Below, one piece after another: positions 8,229 through 19,730 of a stretch of DNA of 64,000 nt; position 1 is the stretch's first letter, and each line of letters starts with the position of its first letter. Source of the DNA: Pseudomonadota bacterium (GTDB lineage: Bacteria; Pseudomonadota; Gammaproteobacteria; Burkholderiales; Burkholderiaceae_C); assembly GCA_018241225.1 (NCBI GenBank), contig JAFEEG010000001.1, positions 124,001-188,000 of the forward strand, in the 5' to 3' direction. Made by a program: the position numbers and the translations under genes. The notes beneath the pieces were generated by a model, which had not been told where the DNA came from, ran no database searches, and saw only the letters and a program-made list of their open reading frames with translations.

Positions 8229-8255
8229 TTATTCTTCCCATCAGGAGACCCGGCC

Positions 8256-9926
<1,671 letters not shown>

Positions 9927-9946
9927 ACACCAACCGAGGAATCACG

Positions 9947-11374
9947 ATGAGCTCGATCAACTACAGCGAGAAGATCCCCAACAACGTCAACCTCGGCGAA
10001 GACCGCACGCTGCAGCGCGCGCTCGAAGGCTGGCAGCCCAACTTCATCAACTGGTGGGACGACGTGGGCCCCGATGGCTCCACCAACTACGACGTGTACC
10101 TGCGCACCGCCGTGAGCGTCGACCCGCAGGGCTGGGCGCAGTTCGGCCACGTGAAGATGCGCGACTACCGCTGGGGCATCTTCCTGAACCCGGGCGATGC
10201 CAACCGCGAGATCCACTTCGGCGACCACAAGGGCGAGAAGGCCTGGCAGGACGTGCCCGGCGAGCACCGCGCCAACCTGCGCCGCATCATCGTCACGCAG
10301 GGCGACACCGAGCCCGCGTCGGTGGAGCAGCAGCGCCACCTGGGCCTGACCGCGCCCAGCATGTACGACATGCGCAACCTCTTCCAGATCAACGTGGAAG
10401 AAGGCCGCCACCTGTGGGCCATGGTGTATTTGCTGCACAAGCACTTCGGCCGCGACGGCCGTGAAGAAGCCGAAGCCCTCTTGCAGCGCCAGAGCGGCGA
10501 CCAGAACAACCCGCGCATCCTGGGTGCGTTCAACGAGAAGACGCCAGACTGGCTGGCCTTCTTCATGTTCACCTACTTCACCGACCGCGACGGCAAGTTC
10601 CAGCTGTCGGCGCTGGCCGAGAGCGCATTCGATCCGCTGGCGCGCACCACCAAGTTCATGCTGACGGAAGAAGCGCACCACATGTTCGTGGGCGAGTCGG
10701 GCGTCTCGCGCGTGCTCTCGCGCACCGCGCAGGTGATGAACGAGCTCAAGACCGACGACCCGGCCAAGGTGCGCGCAGCCGGCGCCATCGACCTGGGCAC
10801 GGTGCAGCGCTACCTGAACTTCCACTACTCGGTGACCATCGACCTGTTCGGCGCCGACCAGTCGAGCAACGCCGCCACCTTCTACTCCTCGGGCCTCAAG
10901 GGCCGCTATGAAGAAGGCAAGCGCGAAGACGACCACGTGCTCAAGGGCAACACCTACAAGGTGCTCGAAGTGCAGAACGGCCAGCTGCTCGAGAAGGAGG
11001 TGCCGATGCTCAACGCCTTGAACGAAGTGCTGCGCGACGACTTCATCAAGGACTCGGTGGCCGGCGTGGGCCGCTGGAACAAAGTGCTGGAAAAGGCCGG
11101 CATCCCCACCCGCCTTACGGTGCCGCACAAGGCCTTCAACCGCCAGATCGGCGCGCTGGCCGGCATCAAGATGTCGCCCGAGGGCCGCGTCGTGAACGAA
11201 GGCGAATGGCAGGCCAAGAAGGGCGAATGGCTCCCCACGCCCGAAGACTTCGCATTCGTGGCATCGTTGATGGGCCGCGTGGTGGAGCCGGGCAAGTTCG
11301 CCGGCTGGATCGCGCCACCGGTGATGGGCATCAACCGCCAGCCGGTCGACTTCGAATACATCCGCTTCGGCTGA
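9947..11374 (+). CDS. boxB: Benzoyl-CoA 2,3-epoxidase oxygenase subunit BoxB
   Basis: The 475-residue di-iron oxygenase component that inserts one oxygen atom of O2 into benzoyl-CoA. Expected iron ligands can be placed by spacing: E122, E152 and H155 (in EEGRH), then D213, E242 and H245 (in TEEAHH). The length is typical of BoxB. The start at 9947 is preceded by GAGGA and replaces an upstream open frame that merely runs through boxC in another reading frame. It needs electrons from BoxA, encoded 53 bases downstream. Substrate is the product of the ligase at 4943-6529. Confidence 0.96.
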   Translation: MSSINYSEKIPNNVNLGEDRTLQRALEGWQPNFINWWDDVGPDGSTNYDVYLRTAVSVDPQGWAQFGHVKMRDYRWGIFLNPGDANREIHFGDHKGEKAWQDVPGEHRANLRRIIVTQGDTEPASVEQQRHLGLTAPSMYDMRNLFQINVEEGRHLWAMVYLLHKHFGRDGREEAEALLQRQSGDQNNPRILGAFNEKTPDWLAFFMFTYFTDRDGKFQLSALAESAFDPLARTTKFMLTEEAHHMFVGESGVSRVLSRTAQVMNELKTDDPAKVRAAGAIDLGTVQRYLNFHYSVTIDLFGADQSSNAATFYSSGLKGRYEEGKREDDHVLKGNTYKVLEVQNGQLLEKEVPMLNALNEVLRDDFIKDSVAGVGRWNKVLEKAGIPTRLTVPHKAFNRQIGALAGIKMSPEGRVVNEGEWQAKKGEWLPTPEDFAFVASLMGRVVEPGKFAGWIAPPVMGINRQPVDFEYIRFG

Positions 11375-11427
11375 TCGAGCGAGCGAAAGGAAAGCGCCCT
11401 TCCCACGAGGGCGCGAGGAGACACAAC

Positions 11428-12720
11428 ATGGACATGGCAGTCGTCAACATCGGGGTGATCAAGCAGCACCTGATCGACCCCGAGATCTGCATCCGCTGCA
11501 ACACCTGCGAGGCCACCTGCCCCGTGGGCGCCATCACGCACGACGACCGCAACTACGTGGTGCGGGCCGATGTGTGCAATTCGTGCATGGCCTGCATCTC
11601 GCCCTGCCCCACCGGCAGCATCGACAACTGGCGCACCATGCCGGTAGCCAAGGCCTACTCCATCGAGGAGCAGCTCACGTGGGACGAGCTGCCGGTGGAG
11701 CTCACGCCCGAACAGCTGGAAGCCGAGGGCGCCGGCGCGCCGGCCGAGCTGCCGCCGCAACAAGCGGCCCTGGCCAGCACGGCAGAGCAGATCACCGAGC
11801 CCGAGCCGGGCACGGTGGCCTTCAACTCCGCGCAGTACGGCGCCACCACGCCGCCGTGGTCGGCAGCACATGCCTACACCAACCTCTACCCGCCCAAGGT
11901 GCCGACCACCGCCACCGTGGTGGGCAACTTCAACTGCACCGAGGCCGGCTACGAGAACCAGACGCACCACATCGTGCTGGACTTCGGCGCCATGCCGTTT
12001 CCGGTGCTGGAGGGGCAGTCCATCGGCATCATCCCGCCGGGCGGGGATGCCAACGGCAAGGCGCACTTCGCCCGCCAATACTCCATCGCCAGCCCGCGCA
12101 ACGGCGAGCGGCCGGGGTACAACAACATCTCGCTCACGGTGAAGCGCGTGCTGGAAGACCACCAGGGCCGGCCGGTGCGCGGCGTGGCATCCAACTACGT
12201 GTGCGACCTCAAGGTGGGCGACAAGGTGCAGGTGATCGGGCCCTTCGGCTCGTCCTTCCTGATGCCCAACCACCCCAAGTCGCACATCGTGATGATCTGC
12301 ACCGGCACCGGCAGCGCGCCCATGCGCGCCATGACCGAATGGCGCCGGCGCCTGCGCAAGAGCGGCAAGTTCGAGGGCGGCAAGCTGATGCTGTTCTTCG
12401 GCGCGCGCACCCAGCAGGAGCTGCCCTACTTCGGCCCGCTGCAGTCGCTGCCCAAGGACTTCATCGACATCAACTTCGCCTTCTCGCGCACCCAGGGCCA
12501 ACCCAAGCGCTATGTGCAGGACCTGATGCGCGAGCGCGCCGCCGACCTGGCCGAACTGCTGAAGGACGGGCAGAGCCACTTCTACGTGTGCGGCTTGAAG
12601 AGCATGGAAGAAGGCGTGGTGCTTGCGCTGCGCGACGTGGCGCAGGAGGCGGGCCTGGACTGGGACACCGTGGGCGCTTCGCTCAAGCGCGAAGGCCGCC
12701 TGCATCTCGAGACCTACTAG
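11428..12720 (+). CDS. boxA: Benzoyl-CoA epoxidase reductase subunit BoxA
   Basis: The 430-residue NADPH-dependent reductase that feeds electrons to BoxB. Two 4Fe-4S clusters are marked by [12 protein letters not shown] (about residues 17-28) and [12 protein letters not shown] (about 50-61). A Glu/Ala/Pro-rich linker (about 85-130) leads to a ferredoxin-NADP reductase domain with RQYSIASP (FAD), GTGSAPMRA (NADP) and [11 protein letters not shown] near the C-terminus. AGGAG stands 8 bases before the ATG. It ends the three-gene box core and is followed by a MaoC-like gene after 19 bases. Confidence 0.95.
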   Translation: MDMAVVNIGVIKQHLIDPEICIRCNTCEATCPVGAITHDDRNYVVRADVCNSCMACISPCPTGSIDNWRTMPVAKAYSIEEQLTWDELPVELTPEQLEAEGAGAPAELPPQQAALASTAEQITEPEPGTVAFNSAQYGATTPPWSAAHAYTNLYPPKVPTTATVVGNFNCTEAGYENQTHHIVLDFGAMPFPVLEGQSIGIIPPGGDANGKAHFARQYSIASPRNGERPGYNNISLTVKRVLEDHQGRPVRGVASNYVCDLKVGDKVQVIGPFGSSFLMPNHPKSHIVMICTGTGSAPMRAMTEWRRRLRKSGKFEGGKLMLFFGARTQQELPYFGPLQSLPKDFIDINFAFSRTQGQPKRYVQDLMRERAADLAELLKDGQSHFYVCGLKSMEEGVVLALRDVAQEAGLDWDTVGASLKREGRLHLETY

Positions 12721-12739
12721 AGGCCGGTTGTTCGCGGGT

Positions 12740-13183
12740 ATGAAATTCGCCGACTTCCATGCGGGCCAGGTCATCGAGGCGGGCCCCTACCTCGTGACCG
12801 AGGACGAACTGCTGCAGTTCGCGAACGCGTATGACCCGCAGTGGTTCCACACCGACGCCAAGGCCGCGGCCGAGGGCCCCTTCGGCGGGCTGATCGCCAG
12901 CGGATGGCACACCTGCGGCATTGCCATGCGGCTGGTGGCGCTGGCGGCGCTGGAAGGCTCTGAATCCTTCGCCTCGCCCGGACTGGACTACGTGAAGTGG
13001 CCCAACCCCGTGCGCCCCGGCGATTCGCTACGGCTGGTGGCCAACGTGATCGACGTGCGGCGATCGGAAAAACGCCCGACGCTGGGCATCCTGGTCTGGC
13101 AATGGCAGCTGTTCAACCAGCGCGAGCAAGTCGCGCTGGATCTTCAGGCCACCAGCCTGTTTCGGCTTCCGAGCGAAGACTGA
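12740..13183 (+). CDS. MaoC-like hot-dog hydratase
   Basis: A 147-residue MaoC-family protein, normally an acyl-CoA hydratase. The hydratase signature region is YDPQWFHTDAKAAAEGPFGG near residues 34-53, containing the Asp and His expected at the active site, then IASGWHT. No good ribosome site is seen before the ATG; being only 19 bases after boxA it may depend on coupling. It may act on an enoyl-CoA intermediate below ring cleavage. Linkage to the box core suggests the same pathway but does not prove it. Confidence 0.8.
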   Translation: MKFADFHAGQVIEAGPYLVTEDELLQFANAYDPQWFHTDAKAAAEGPFGGLIASGWHTCGIAMRLVALAALEGSESFASPGLDYVKWPNPVRPGDSLRLVANVIDVRRSEKRPTLGILVWQWQLFNQREQVALDLQATSLFRLPSED

Positions 13184-13193
13184 AGCGCGCCGA

Positions 13194-13547
13194 TCAGGCG
13201 CAGGCCTTGCCGTGGTCCGGGTGTGCGCCCTTGGCCTTGGCGTCGGCTTCGGACATGTAGCTGCCCTTCTTGGTCTTGCCGTAGTACTTGGTGCCCTGGC
13301 AGTGATAGACCTTGCCGTTCACCCAGACCTGGCCGGGTCCGCCACCAGCCGCAGGGGCGGAAGCAGGTGCGGCAGCGGGCTTCGCGGGCATGGCGGCTGG
13401 CGCGGCGGGGGCTGCAGGCGCGGCCGGTGCGGCGGCAGCCGGGGCTGCGGGTGCAGCAGCAGGTTTGGCGGGAGTGGCCGGCGCCTGTGCAAACACGCAG
13501 GCACTGAATGCAAGGCCAACGAAGGTGGCAAGGACGAGCTTCTTCAA
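13194..13547 (-). CDS. Small secreted Ala/Pro-rich protein of unknown function
   Basis: A 117-residue protein with a Sec signal peptide (cleavage after VFAQ-A, near residue 21), a low-complexity Ala/Pro spacer (about 22-70) and a compact basic C-terminal domain with [20 protein letters not shown] and [10 protein letters not shown] recognise the C-terminal pattern as recurring in short Burkholderiales proteins but know no function. The start is a TTG, chosen because AGGAG lies 6 bases upstream. It converges with the MaoC gene with only 10 bases between stops. It is probably periplasmic, with a disordered tether. Confidence 0.7.
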   Translation of the reverse strand: MKKLVLATFVGLAFSACVFAQAPATPAKPAAAPAAPAAAAPAAPAAPAAPAAMPAKPAAAPASAPAAGGGPGQVWVNGKVYHCQGTKYYGKTKKGSYMSEADAKAKGAHPDHGKACA

Positions 13548-13666
13548 ATCGATCTCCTGGCATCACACGAAAACACGTGCATGTTCTGCGCAACGCAAGC
13601 TGCGCGAGGCGAGTTGACGTGATGGCCGGAAGTGAAAGTTGAATGAAAGCAACGAGCGCGAAAAAG

Positions 13667-14131
13667 CTAGCCGGTGCGCTCCGAGAAGGCGCGAACCTCG
13701 CCAGGCTTGCGCAGCATCTTGTCCACGTCGGCGGCGTGCAGCTCTTCGGCGTGGATCATCTGCCGGGCGAACTCTTCCAGGGCGACAGAGCGGCCTTCCA
13801 CCAGCGCCAGCAGTTCGCGATACAGCGCCAGCGCGCGGCCCTCGGTTGCCAGCGACTCCTGCAGCATGGCCGAGATGTCGTGCTTGTGCGAATCGAGCAG
13901 CGGACCGATGCCCAGCGACGGATAGGCGCCCAGCGTGGTGATCCACTCGCCCACCTGCTGCGCGTGCAACAGCGACTCGTCGGCCTGCGCTCGCAGCCAC
14001 GACACGATGGGGATGCGCGAGAAGCCGAACACCAGGAACGAATAGTGGGTGTAGCGCACCACGCCCGCCAACTCGGCTTCGAGCAGCTTGTTCAGAACAT
14101 CGACGACCTGGTCCTTGTCGAGCTGGGACAT
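13667..14131 (-). CDS. Bacterioferritin-like di-iron protein
   Basis: A 154-residue ferritin-like four-helix protein. Conserved iron ligands appear as EAELAGVVRYTHYS (Glu near 18), DESLLHAQQVGEW (Glu and His near 50-53), a central ATEGRALALYRE helix and EEFARQMIHAEELHAADV near 120. This fits bacterioferritin/Dps-like oxidases that store iron or remove peroxide. The ATG at 14131 follows AGGAGG by 8 bases; the longer open frame upstream is spurious. It stands alone between unrelated genes. It is somewhat short of the heme-binding bacterioferritins, and a heme-ligating Met could not be assigned. Confidence 0.8.
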   Translation of the reverse strand: MSQLDKDQVVDVLNKLLEAELAGVVRYTHYSFLVFGFSRIPIVSWLRAQADESLLHAQQVGEWITTLGAYPSLGIGPLLDSHKHDISAMLQESLATEGRALALYRELLALVEGRSVALEEFARQMIHAEELHAADVDKMLRKPGEVRAFSERTG

Positions 14132-14308
14132 GGATGCACCTCCTGGCGTGATGGGCGCGCCACCTGCCGCGGCGCAGCCCGCAAGGCTTGCACGTTCGGA
14201 TCGCTCGCGCAAGCCTTGCCAGGGCACCGCTTGGCAAGGAGTTGTTGCTTGCGCTCCTGCCGCCGCGGTGCTTGAATGACCGCCCGCAAGTTCGCGAGGA
14301 GGCCCCCC

Positions 14309-14623
14309 ATGGCGTACGAAGCCCGTTATGTCTTCAAGCTGAACCCTGGCGCCGACCTGGCCGCCGTCATGACCACGATGCAGCAAGGGGTTGCGCTGTG
14401 GCGCAAGCACGGCGCGGCACGCCCGCAGCTGTGGGCCATCACCGCCGGCGAGCTGGGCAACTACGTGCTCAGCGTGCAGTTCGAGAATGCCGCCGCGTTT
14501 GCGAAGGTGGTCGATCCGCTCTCGGCCGACCCGGAGTTTCGCGCCTGGCAGGCCCACAACGCGCAGGCCGGCCAGATCAGTTGGGTGCGCAGCAACCACG
14601 CACGCGAGCTGGGCCTGGGCTAG
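14309..14623 (+). CDS. Small hypothetical protein, possible alpha-beta barrel fold
   Basis: A 104-residue soluble protein with a strong GAGGAGG ribosome site before the ATG at 14309. The sequence alternates strands and helices in a pattern reminiscent of dimeric ferredoxin-like (Dabb) proteins: YEARYVFKLNPG, then a helix with AVMTTMQQGVALW, then a strand NYVLSVQFEN and AFAKVVDPLS. No catalytic residues are recognised. It is divergent from the ferritin-like gene, and its stop lies 11 bases from the end of the convergent hydrolase gene. Function unknown. Confidence 0.65.
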   Translation: MAYEARYVFKLNPGADLAAVMTTMQQGVALWRKHGAARPQLWAITAGELGNYVLSVQFENAAAFAKVVDPLSADPEFRAWQAHNAQAGQISWVRSNHARELGLG

Positions 14624-14634
14624 CGCTTTCTTTT

Positions 14635-15693
14635 TCAGGGCTGCGCCGCTTCGCGCGTCGCGCCCTCGCCCAGCAGGCGCCTTGCGAAGAAGGCAGTGAT
14701 GCGCTGGTCGACCTGCGCCATCTGGCTGCGATCGAAGCCCGGCGGGTCGTTGAGCATGTCGCCGATGAGGCCCGTGAGGCCCGGTGGCAATGGCGACAGC
14801 AGCGCGCCATGCCCGCCGTTGGGCAGGTCGGCGAGGTGCTCGCAGGTCTTGCACGCCTGCAACACCCGGTCACTGTGAAAGCGCGGGATCAGCCAGCGGT
14901 CTTGCTGGGCCGTCACCAACCCCAGTGGTACCGGTGGCGCGGCCAGCGAGGCCATGTCGAAGTCGGCGGACGAAGGCACGCCCGCCACGACGGCCGCCAC
15001 GCGCGGGTCCGAATGAACGCGGGGCGTGTCGTCAGCAAAGCGGTAGCGGATCACCGCCAGGGCGGCCCACTTCCTGATGCCGTCGGCCCACCCGCCGGTC
15101 AGCCGGGTGATCAGCCCGACGCAGGACTGGAAGTCTTCTTCAAGGTGCGCTTCGCAATGCCGCTTGAAACCGGCCGGCGACCAGCGCCCGCCCGCCATGC
15201 TCAGGGCCGTGTGGCCGCCGGCGGACATGCCGTAGACGCCGACCTTGTCCAGTTGCAGCAAGGGCGCAAGGCGCGGGTCGCGCCCCACGGCGTCGATGGC
15301 GCGCGAGACCTCGGCCGGGCGCAGCGTCCAGCTGTCCGGGCCGGGGTCGCTGTCGTCCTTGTAGTTGTCGGCGTGGTGTTCGGGCATGGCGACCACGAAG
15401 CCAGCCTGAACCAGTGCGCGCGCCAGGTCTGCATGCACCCAGGGCGAACCGCCCGAGCCGTGCGAGATCACCACCAGCCGGCCGTTGCCCCGCACCGGCT
15501 GGCCTTGCGGCGCCAGCGCCAGCGTGAAGAAGCCGCGCCGCAGCGGCTGCTCGGGATCTGCCGTGGGGTAGTACAGCGTGACCGGGCCGTCGTTGGCCGT
15601 CGCGGCAATTTCACCCAGGCCCACGGCGGCCTGGGCCAGCCCGGATAGAAGCAGCGCCAGGGTGGCCGCCAGAAGTCGCACGGAATGCATCAT
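14635..15693 (-). CDS. Secreted dienelactone-hydrolase-like alpha/beta hydrolase
   Basis: A 352-residue alpha/beta hydrolase with a Sec signal peptide ending near AQA-A (residue 23), so periplasmic or secreted. An oxyanion motif VVISHGSGGSPW lies near residues 72-83, the nucleophile elbow GMSAGG near 160 and a candidate catalytic histidine in DLPNGGHGAL near 305. It resembles predicted dienelactone hydrolases (COG4188). GAGGA lies 8 bases before the first of two ATG codons. It follows in the same direction as the AraC-type gene at 15811 after a gap of about 117 bases. Substrate unknown. Confidence 0.78.
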   Translation of the reverse strand: MMHSVRLLAATLALLLSGLAQAAVGLGEIAATANDGPVTLYYPTADPEQPLRRGFFTLALAPQGQPVRGNGRLVVISHGSGGSPWVHADLARALVQAGFVVAMPEHHADNYKDDSDPGPDSWTLRPAEVSRAIDAVGRDPRLAPLLQLDKVGVYGMSAGGHTALSMAGGRWSPAGFKRHCEAHLEEDFQSCVGLITRLTGGWADGIRKWAALAVIRYRFADDTPRVHSDPRVAAVVAGVPSSADFDMASLAAPPVPLGLVTAQQDRWLIPRFHSDRVLQACKTCEHLADLPNGGHGALLSPLPPGLTGLIGDMLNDPPGFDRSQMAQVDQRITAFFARRLLGEGATREAAQP

Positions 15694-15810
15694 GTCCAGT
15701 CCTCGTCGGTTGAGTCCGCAAGCCCTTGCCTGCGGTGAGGCTCACGATGCCCGCCGCGCGTCGCAACGTCTTGCCGAAACCGGCAATCGGCGCGCTGCGG
15801 TTGGCCGATT

Positions 15811-16917
15811 TCAGGAATCGGCCAGCTTTTCCCGGCGGTATTCGGTCGGCGTGAGGCCGGTGGCCGCCTTGAAGGCGCGGTTGAACGGGCCGATCGACTG
15901 AAAGCCTGCCTCCAGCGCAATCGTCAAGACCGGCAGTGCGCGCTGCGCCGGGTCGGCCAATGCGGTGCGTGCGTCGTCCAGCCGGAAGCCGTTGACGAAG
16001 GCGTTGAAGTTGCGGTGGCCCAGGCGCTGGTTGATCAGGCGGCGCAGCCGGTACTCGGGCGCGCCCAGCCGCGCAGCCAGGCTGGCCACGGTGAGGTCCT
16101 CGGCGCGGTAAGCGCGCTCGTCACCCATCATTCGAAGCAGCGACTCTGCCAGGGCGTCTTCCGCCGGGTCTGGCGCAGTTGAGGCAACGGGCGCGGCGAC
16201 ATCCACGGCGGGAACAGGCGGCGGGGCGGCGGCACGCAGCGCGGAAGGAAAAAGCTCAGAGCCAGCCAGTTGCAGCATCGCGGCCGTGCTTGCCGCAACG
16301 ATGAAAAGCAGCATCGCCACATCGGCCGTTGCCGTCATGCCGGTCAGGCGGCCCTGCGGCACTGCCAGGCGCACCACCAGCATCGCAAGCGTGTAGGCAA
16401 CGCCCGTGACCACGATGAAGACCCGCAACCGGCGCCGCCCCTCGACCAGGTCGGTGCGCCAGTGCGCCACTGCCGCCACCGTCGCCAGCACCGCGAACAG
16501 CAAGGGCACGCCCCGCTGCAAACCCGTGGTGACCGCAGCAAACACCGAACCGCGGCCGCTCATCCAGGCACAGTTGAAGGCCGCCAGGGCCGCCACGGCC
16601 AGCCAAGCGCCGGCATGTACCGGCCGCAGCACGAAGTCGTCGTCGAACAGCGCCTGCACGAAGATCCAGAACAGCACGGCGTTGCCCACGGAAATGGCCA
16701 CCAGCGGCGCTTGCCACAGGCGCGGGAGCGTTGCTTCCACCAACGGTGTGGAGGCGAACACCTGCACCGCCAAGCCAAGCATCAAGGCCACCGCGGCGCG
16801 TGCCGCGGGCAGCGTCGGGCGATCTCGCGCGAGCATGACGGCCAGCAGCGCGAGCAATGCCAGCAACATGCCGCGCAAAGCGGCATCGATGAGGGTCGCG
16901 GCAAAGGAGTCGGGCAT
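15811..16917 (-). CDS. Membrane-anchored AraC-type transcriptional regulator
   Basis: A 368-residue protein joining an N-terminal membrane region (about residues 10-215, six to seven hydrophobic helices, including LLALLALLAVMLA and VPLLFAVLATVAAV) to a C-terminal AraC helix-turn-helix domain (about 265-365) with LTVASLAARLGAPEYRLRRLI and ALEAGFQSIGPFNRAFKAATG. AraC proteins with such membrane domains act as one-component sensors. The ATG at 16917 is the first that fits after the preceding gene; no strong ribosome site is seen. It lies downstream of the binding-protein gene at 17001 and may sense the same ligand. Confidence 0.82.
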   Translation of the reverse strand: MPDSFAATLIDAALRGMLLALLALLAVMLARDRPTLPAARAAVALMLGLAVQVFASTPLVEATLPRLWQAPLVAISVGNAVLFWIFVQALFDDDFVLRPVHAGAWLAVAALAAFNCAWMSGRGSVFAAVTTGLQRGVPLLFAVLATVAAVAHWRTDLVEGRRRLRVFIVVTGVAYTLAMLVVRLAVPQGRLTGMTATADVAMLLFIVAASTAAMLQLAGSELFPSALRAAAPPPVPAVDVAAPVASTAPDPAEDALAESLLRMMGDERAYRAEDLTVASLAARLGAPEYRLRRLINQRLGHRNFNAFVNGFRLDDARTALADPAQRALPVLTIALEAGFQSIGPFNRAFKAATGLTPTEYRREKLADS

Positions 16918-17000
16918 CGAGGTAGCGCGCGCGGCGTGGTGGCGCGACAGCGTAGCAGGCCTTTCGGTGCCGGGGCGCACCGCGCCCCTAAGCCGGTACC

Positions 17001-18155
17001 TCAGCGCACGTAGCGCCCGTCGGGCCGCACCTGCACCAATTCGACGAAGCGCGAACCCGTGTGGTGGTTGTTGGTGAAGTCGATATCCATGCCGGCCACG
17101 CGCGTCTTCATGCCGCGCAAGCTGGCGTGCAGTCGTTCGCGCGTGAGCTCGCGGCCGGTGCGCTGCAGAGCATCGACCGTGACCCGGCCGGCCAGGTAAC
17201 CCTCGTAGCTGTGGTAGTTGACCGGCACATTGGCGGCTTGCGCCAGGCGGCGGAACCGGATCGCATCGGGATCCGCGCCGTCCCACGGATAGGGCGTGAC
17301 CTGCGCCACGGCCAGCCCGCGAAACTGCGCGCCCAACATGCGCGCGGCTGTTTCTCCCGAGACGATCGACATGCCGTAGAAAGTGGGCGCGGCGCCGAGC
17401 TGCCAGGTTGCCTTCATCACCGCGCCGGCGGCGGCGCCGCTCATGAACAGCACCACCGCCTGCGGCTGGCTGGTGGCCAGCAACTGCGCCGCCTGTTGCG
17501 CGCCCGCGCCGTCGGGGCCCACCCCGGCCGAGGCATGCAGCTGCAGCTTCTGCGCGGCAAGCACTTGCTGCATCTGCGCCTTGATCTCTTCGCCGCCGGC
17601 CGTGGCCAGGTGGATGAAGGCGATGCGCGACATGCCCAGGGTGGTCAGGTGCTGCACCAGCGCCTCAAGCTCGCGCAGCGAGCTGGCCCGCACGTAGTAG
17701 GCCACGCCGCGCGTCTTGTCGCGCACCGAATCGGTAACGGCACTGGCGCCGATGAGCGGCACGCCGTTTTCTCGCAGAACCCCGGCGCCCGCCATCGTGG
17801 GTGCCGCGCCGGTGCCGCACACGCAGGCCAGCACCTTCTGCTCGAGCACCAGGCTGCGGTAGTTGGCCAGCGCCTTCTCGGGGTTGAGTTCATCGTCCAG
17901 CGAAACCAGGCGCAGCGCGCGGCCGGCCACGCCGCCGTTGGCATTGGCATCGTCGATGACCAGGCGGGCGCCGGCTTGCACGGCCAGCGCCGCGTCGCCC
18001 AACTGGCCGCTGAGCACCGCGCTCTGGCCCAAGAGAATCTCGGTTCGCGAGACGCTCGGGTCCGTGCCCTGTTGCGCCCGCACCCCGCCTGCCACGCATG
18101 CAGCGGCACCACCCACGGCGGCCAGGAAGCCGCGTCGATCCAGCATCGACTTCAT
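17001..18155 (-). CDS. Orphan Liv-type ABC substrate-binding protein
   Basis: A 384-residue type I periplasmic binding protein. The N-terminus (LDRRGFLAAVGGAAACVAGG) is a signal sequence with an RR motif, ending near VRAQ at residue 28. The mature part has ILLGQSAVLSGQLGDAAL, the ligand-binding start of the Peripla_BP_6 family, and ends with INFTNN-like sequence DIDFTNNHHTG. No permease or ATPase gene is adjacent. It is flanked by two AraC-type regulators, so it may serve sensing, or deliver ligand to a transporter encoded elsewhere. It is divergent from the regulator at 18299. Confidence 0.85.
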   Translation of the reverse strand: MKSMLDRRGFLAAVGGAAACVAGGVRAQQGTDPSVSRTEILLGQSAVLSGQLGDAALAVQAGARLVIDDANANGGVAGRALRLVSLDDELNPEKALANYRSLVLEQKVLACVCGTGAAPTMAGAGVLRENGVPLIGASAVTDSVRDKTRGVAYYVRASSLRELEALVQHLTTLGMSRIAFIHLATAGGEEIKAQMQQVLAAQKLQLHASAGVGPDGAGAQQAAQLLATSQPQAVVLFMSGAAAGAVMKATWQLGAAPTFYGMSIVSGETAARMLGAQFRGLAVAQVTPYPWDGADPDAIRFRRLAQAANVPVNYHSYEGYLAGRVTVDALQRTGRELTRERLHASLRGMKTRVAGMDIDFTNNHHTGSRFVELVQVRPDGRYVR

Positions 18156-18298
18156 CTTTTTCTCTTTCTTTCTCTCTCTTGTCTCCAGGCAAACACATTC
18201 GCTTGCTGGCGGCCCTTGGGGAAAGCCTCATCGCCAATCCAGCCGCAACGCACGCGGGCTCAACTACATTCACTTACCTTTTCTGACGCCCGGGGCGG

Positions 18299-19489
18299 AT
18301 GCTGACGCTCGGGCGCCTGCTTGCCCAGGGCGCGGCGCGCCACTGCAACGGACATTTGCTGCCAGCCATGCCTGCCCTTTCTGCTGCCGACCTTTGCGCC
18401 CCGATACCGCGCCCGACGCTGCAAGCGCCGCGCGTGCTTTCGGTGCATGACCCGGTGTTTCCCTTACTCCCCTTTGCGGGTCTTCTTTCGGTGGGCCGCG
18501 AGCGCGGCTGGCTGCATGACGGCTTGTTCCCGTGGTTCACGGCGCAGGCTCAAGCCGATGGTGCGGCTGCTGCAACGCGCTGCAGCTACACGCAGGCGCG
18601 CGAGGCCATCCTGAACGCGCAGCGCCTGCATGGCGACGCAGACCTGGCGCTAGCGCTGCTTTCAGGGGGTCGCAAGTCCATCCCGAATTTGGGCGTGATG
18701 GGGCTGGGCATGCTCTCGCATGGCACGCGAGGCGAGGCGATTCGATTCGGGCTCGCCTACCAGTTGGTGGCGGGCTCCATGCTGCGGTTGCAGCTTCAGT
18801 TGGACCGTGACGGTGACGGCACCGCGGCCATCGAGACGCAAGCGCTGTTCTGCGATGAAGAGCTGCGGCCGTTCCTGGACCTGGATCACTTGATGACGGC
18901 GCTCAATGCGATTCGGCAGTTGCCCACTTGCGATGCACGCTTCGAGGTGCGGCGGCTGGAACTGGCCTTTGCGCCGCGCGGCGATGGCCTGACGCAGGCC
19001 ATTGAACAGGCAGTTGGCGCGCCCGTCGTCTTCGGTGCAGAGTCCAGCCGCATTGTGTTCGATGCCCATCAGGTGGAAACGCCGCTGCGCTTTCATGATC
19101 ACGCGTTGCTCGTCATGTCGCGGCAGGCTTGCGAACAGGAGCTGGCCGGGCGGGGCGTGCATGGCGAGGCCGCTGGTGACGGCCGCGGAGCGCTGCAGCA
19201 TCTGTTCAGCCACGACGGCGAACTCAGGAGCCTGTCGGACGCGGCCCAGCAACTGAAGATGAGCTTGCGTTCGCTACATCGCCTGCTGGCGCGCGAAGGC
19301 ATTGACTACTCGCTCCTCGCCGATCGCCATCGGCAGGAACGGGCCCAACGTTTGCTGCGCCAAGGGGTTGGCACGCAGGCGGTGGCGGAGGCGGTGGGGT
19401 TCTCGGATTCGCGGTGCTTTCGGCGGGCGTTTCGACGCTGGACAGGGATGGCGCCATCGGAGTACAGGGGCCAAGCGATCCAGCATTGA
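18299..19489 (+). CDS. AraC-type transcriptional regulator (arabinose-binding-like N-terminus)
   Basis: A 396-residue cytoplasmic regulator. The N-terminal 250 residues resemble the arabinose-binding-like domain of OruR/ArgR-type AraC proteins (LGVMGLGMLSHGTRGEA near 140). The C-terminal 100 residues carry two helix-turn-helix motifs: LSDAAQQLKMSLRSLHRLL and GTQAVAEAVGFSDSRCFRRAF. The start at 18299 has a GGGG-rich ribosome site; an in-frame ATG at 18368 is possible. Divergent from the binding-protein gene at 17001 across 143 bases, it probably regulates that gene. Inducer unknown. Confidence 0.85.
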   Translation: MLTLGRLLAQGAARHCNGHLLPAMPALSAADLCAPIPRPTLQAPRVLSVHDPVFPLLPFAGLLSVGRERGWLHDGLFPWFTAQAQADGAAAATRCSYTQAREAILNAQRLHGDADLALALLSGGRKSIPNLGVMGLGMLSHGTRGEAIRFGLAYQLVAGSMLRLQLQLDRDGDGTAAIETQALFCDEELRPFLDLDHLMTALNAIRQLPTCDARFEVRRLELAFAPRGDGLTQAIEQAVGAPVVFGAESSRIVFDAHQVETPLRFHDHALLVMSRQACEQELAGRGVHGEAAGDGRGALQHLFSHDGELRSLSDAAQQLKMSLRSLHRLLAREGIDYSLLADRHRQERAQRLLRQGVGTQAVAEAVGFSDSRCFRRAFRRWTGMAPSEYRGQAIQH

Positions 19490-19730
19490 TGATGGGTTGA
19501 GCAGCGACTGGAGCACAAAGGCTCATGAACTCGCCCTCGGTTTTGGCCTTGGCTTTGGCTTGCTCGCGCACGCCCAAGGCCATGTCCTCGCCCTCCAACA
19601 GGCCACGGCGCATCCCCGCCAAGGGTCACCCGCGATCTACGCCTGGGAGGTCTGGCCTTGTTGGCAGGACAGAGCGACGAAGGCGACAACCGCCGTGGCC
19701 TTGAGGCGCCCTCGCCCTGCACACCCTTGA

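Noticed and set aside
16972..16988. GGGGCGC-ACC-GCGCCCC hairpin after the binding-protein gene at 17001
   Set aside because: The stem is good but no T-tract follows on either strand, so it was not called a terminator.
19490..19730. Short open frames between the AraC regulator and the lipoprotein gene
   Set aside because: They lack ribosome sites, family resemblance and normal composition. The 241-base gap holds nothing I can support.
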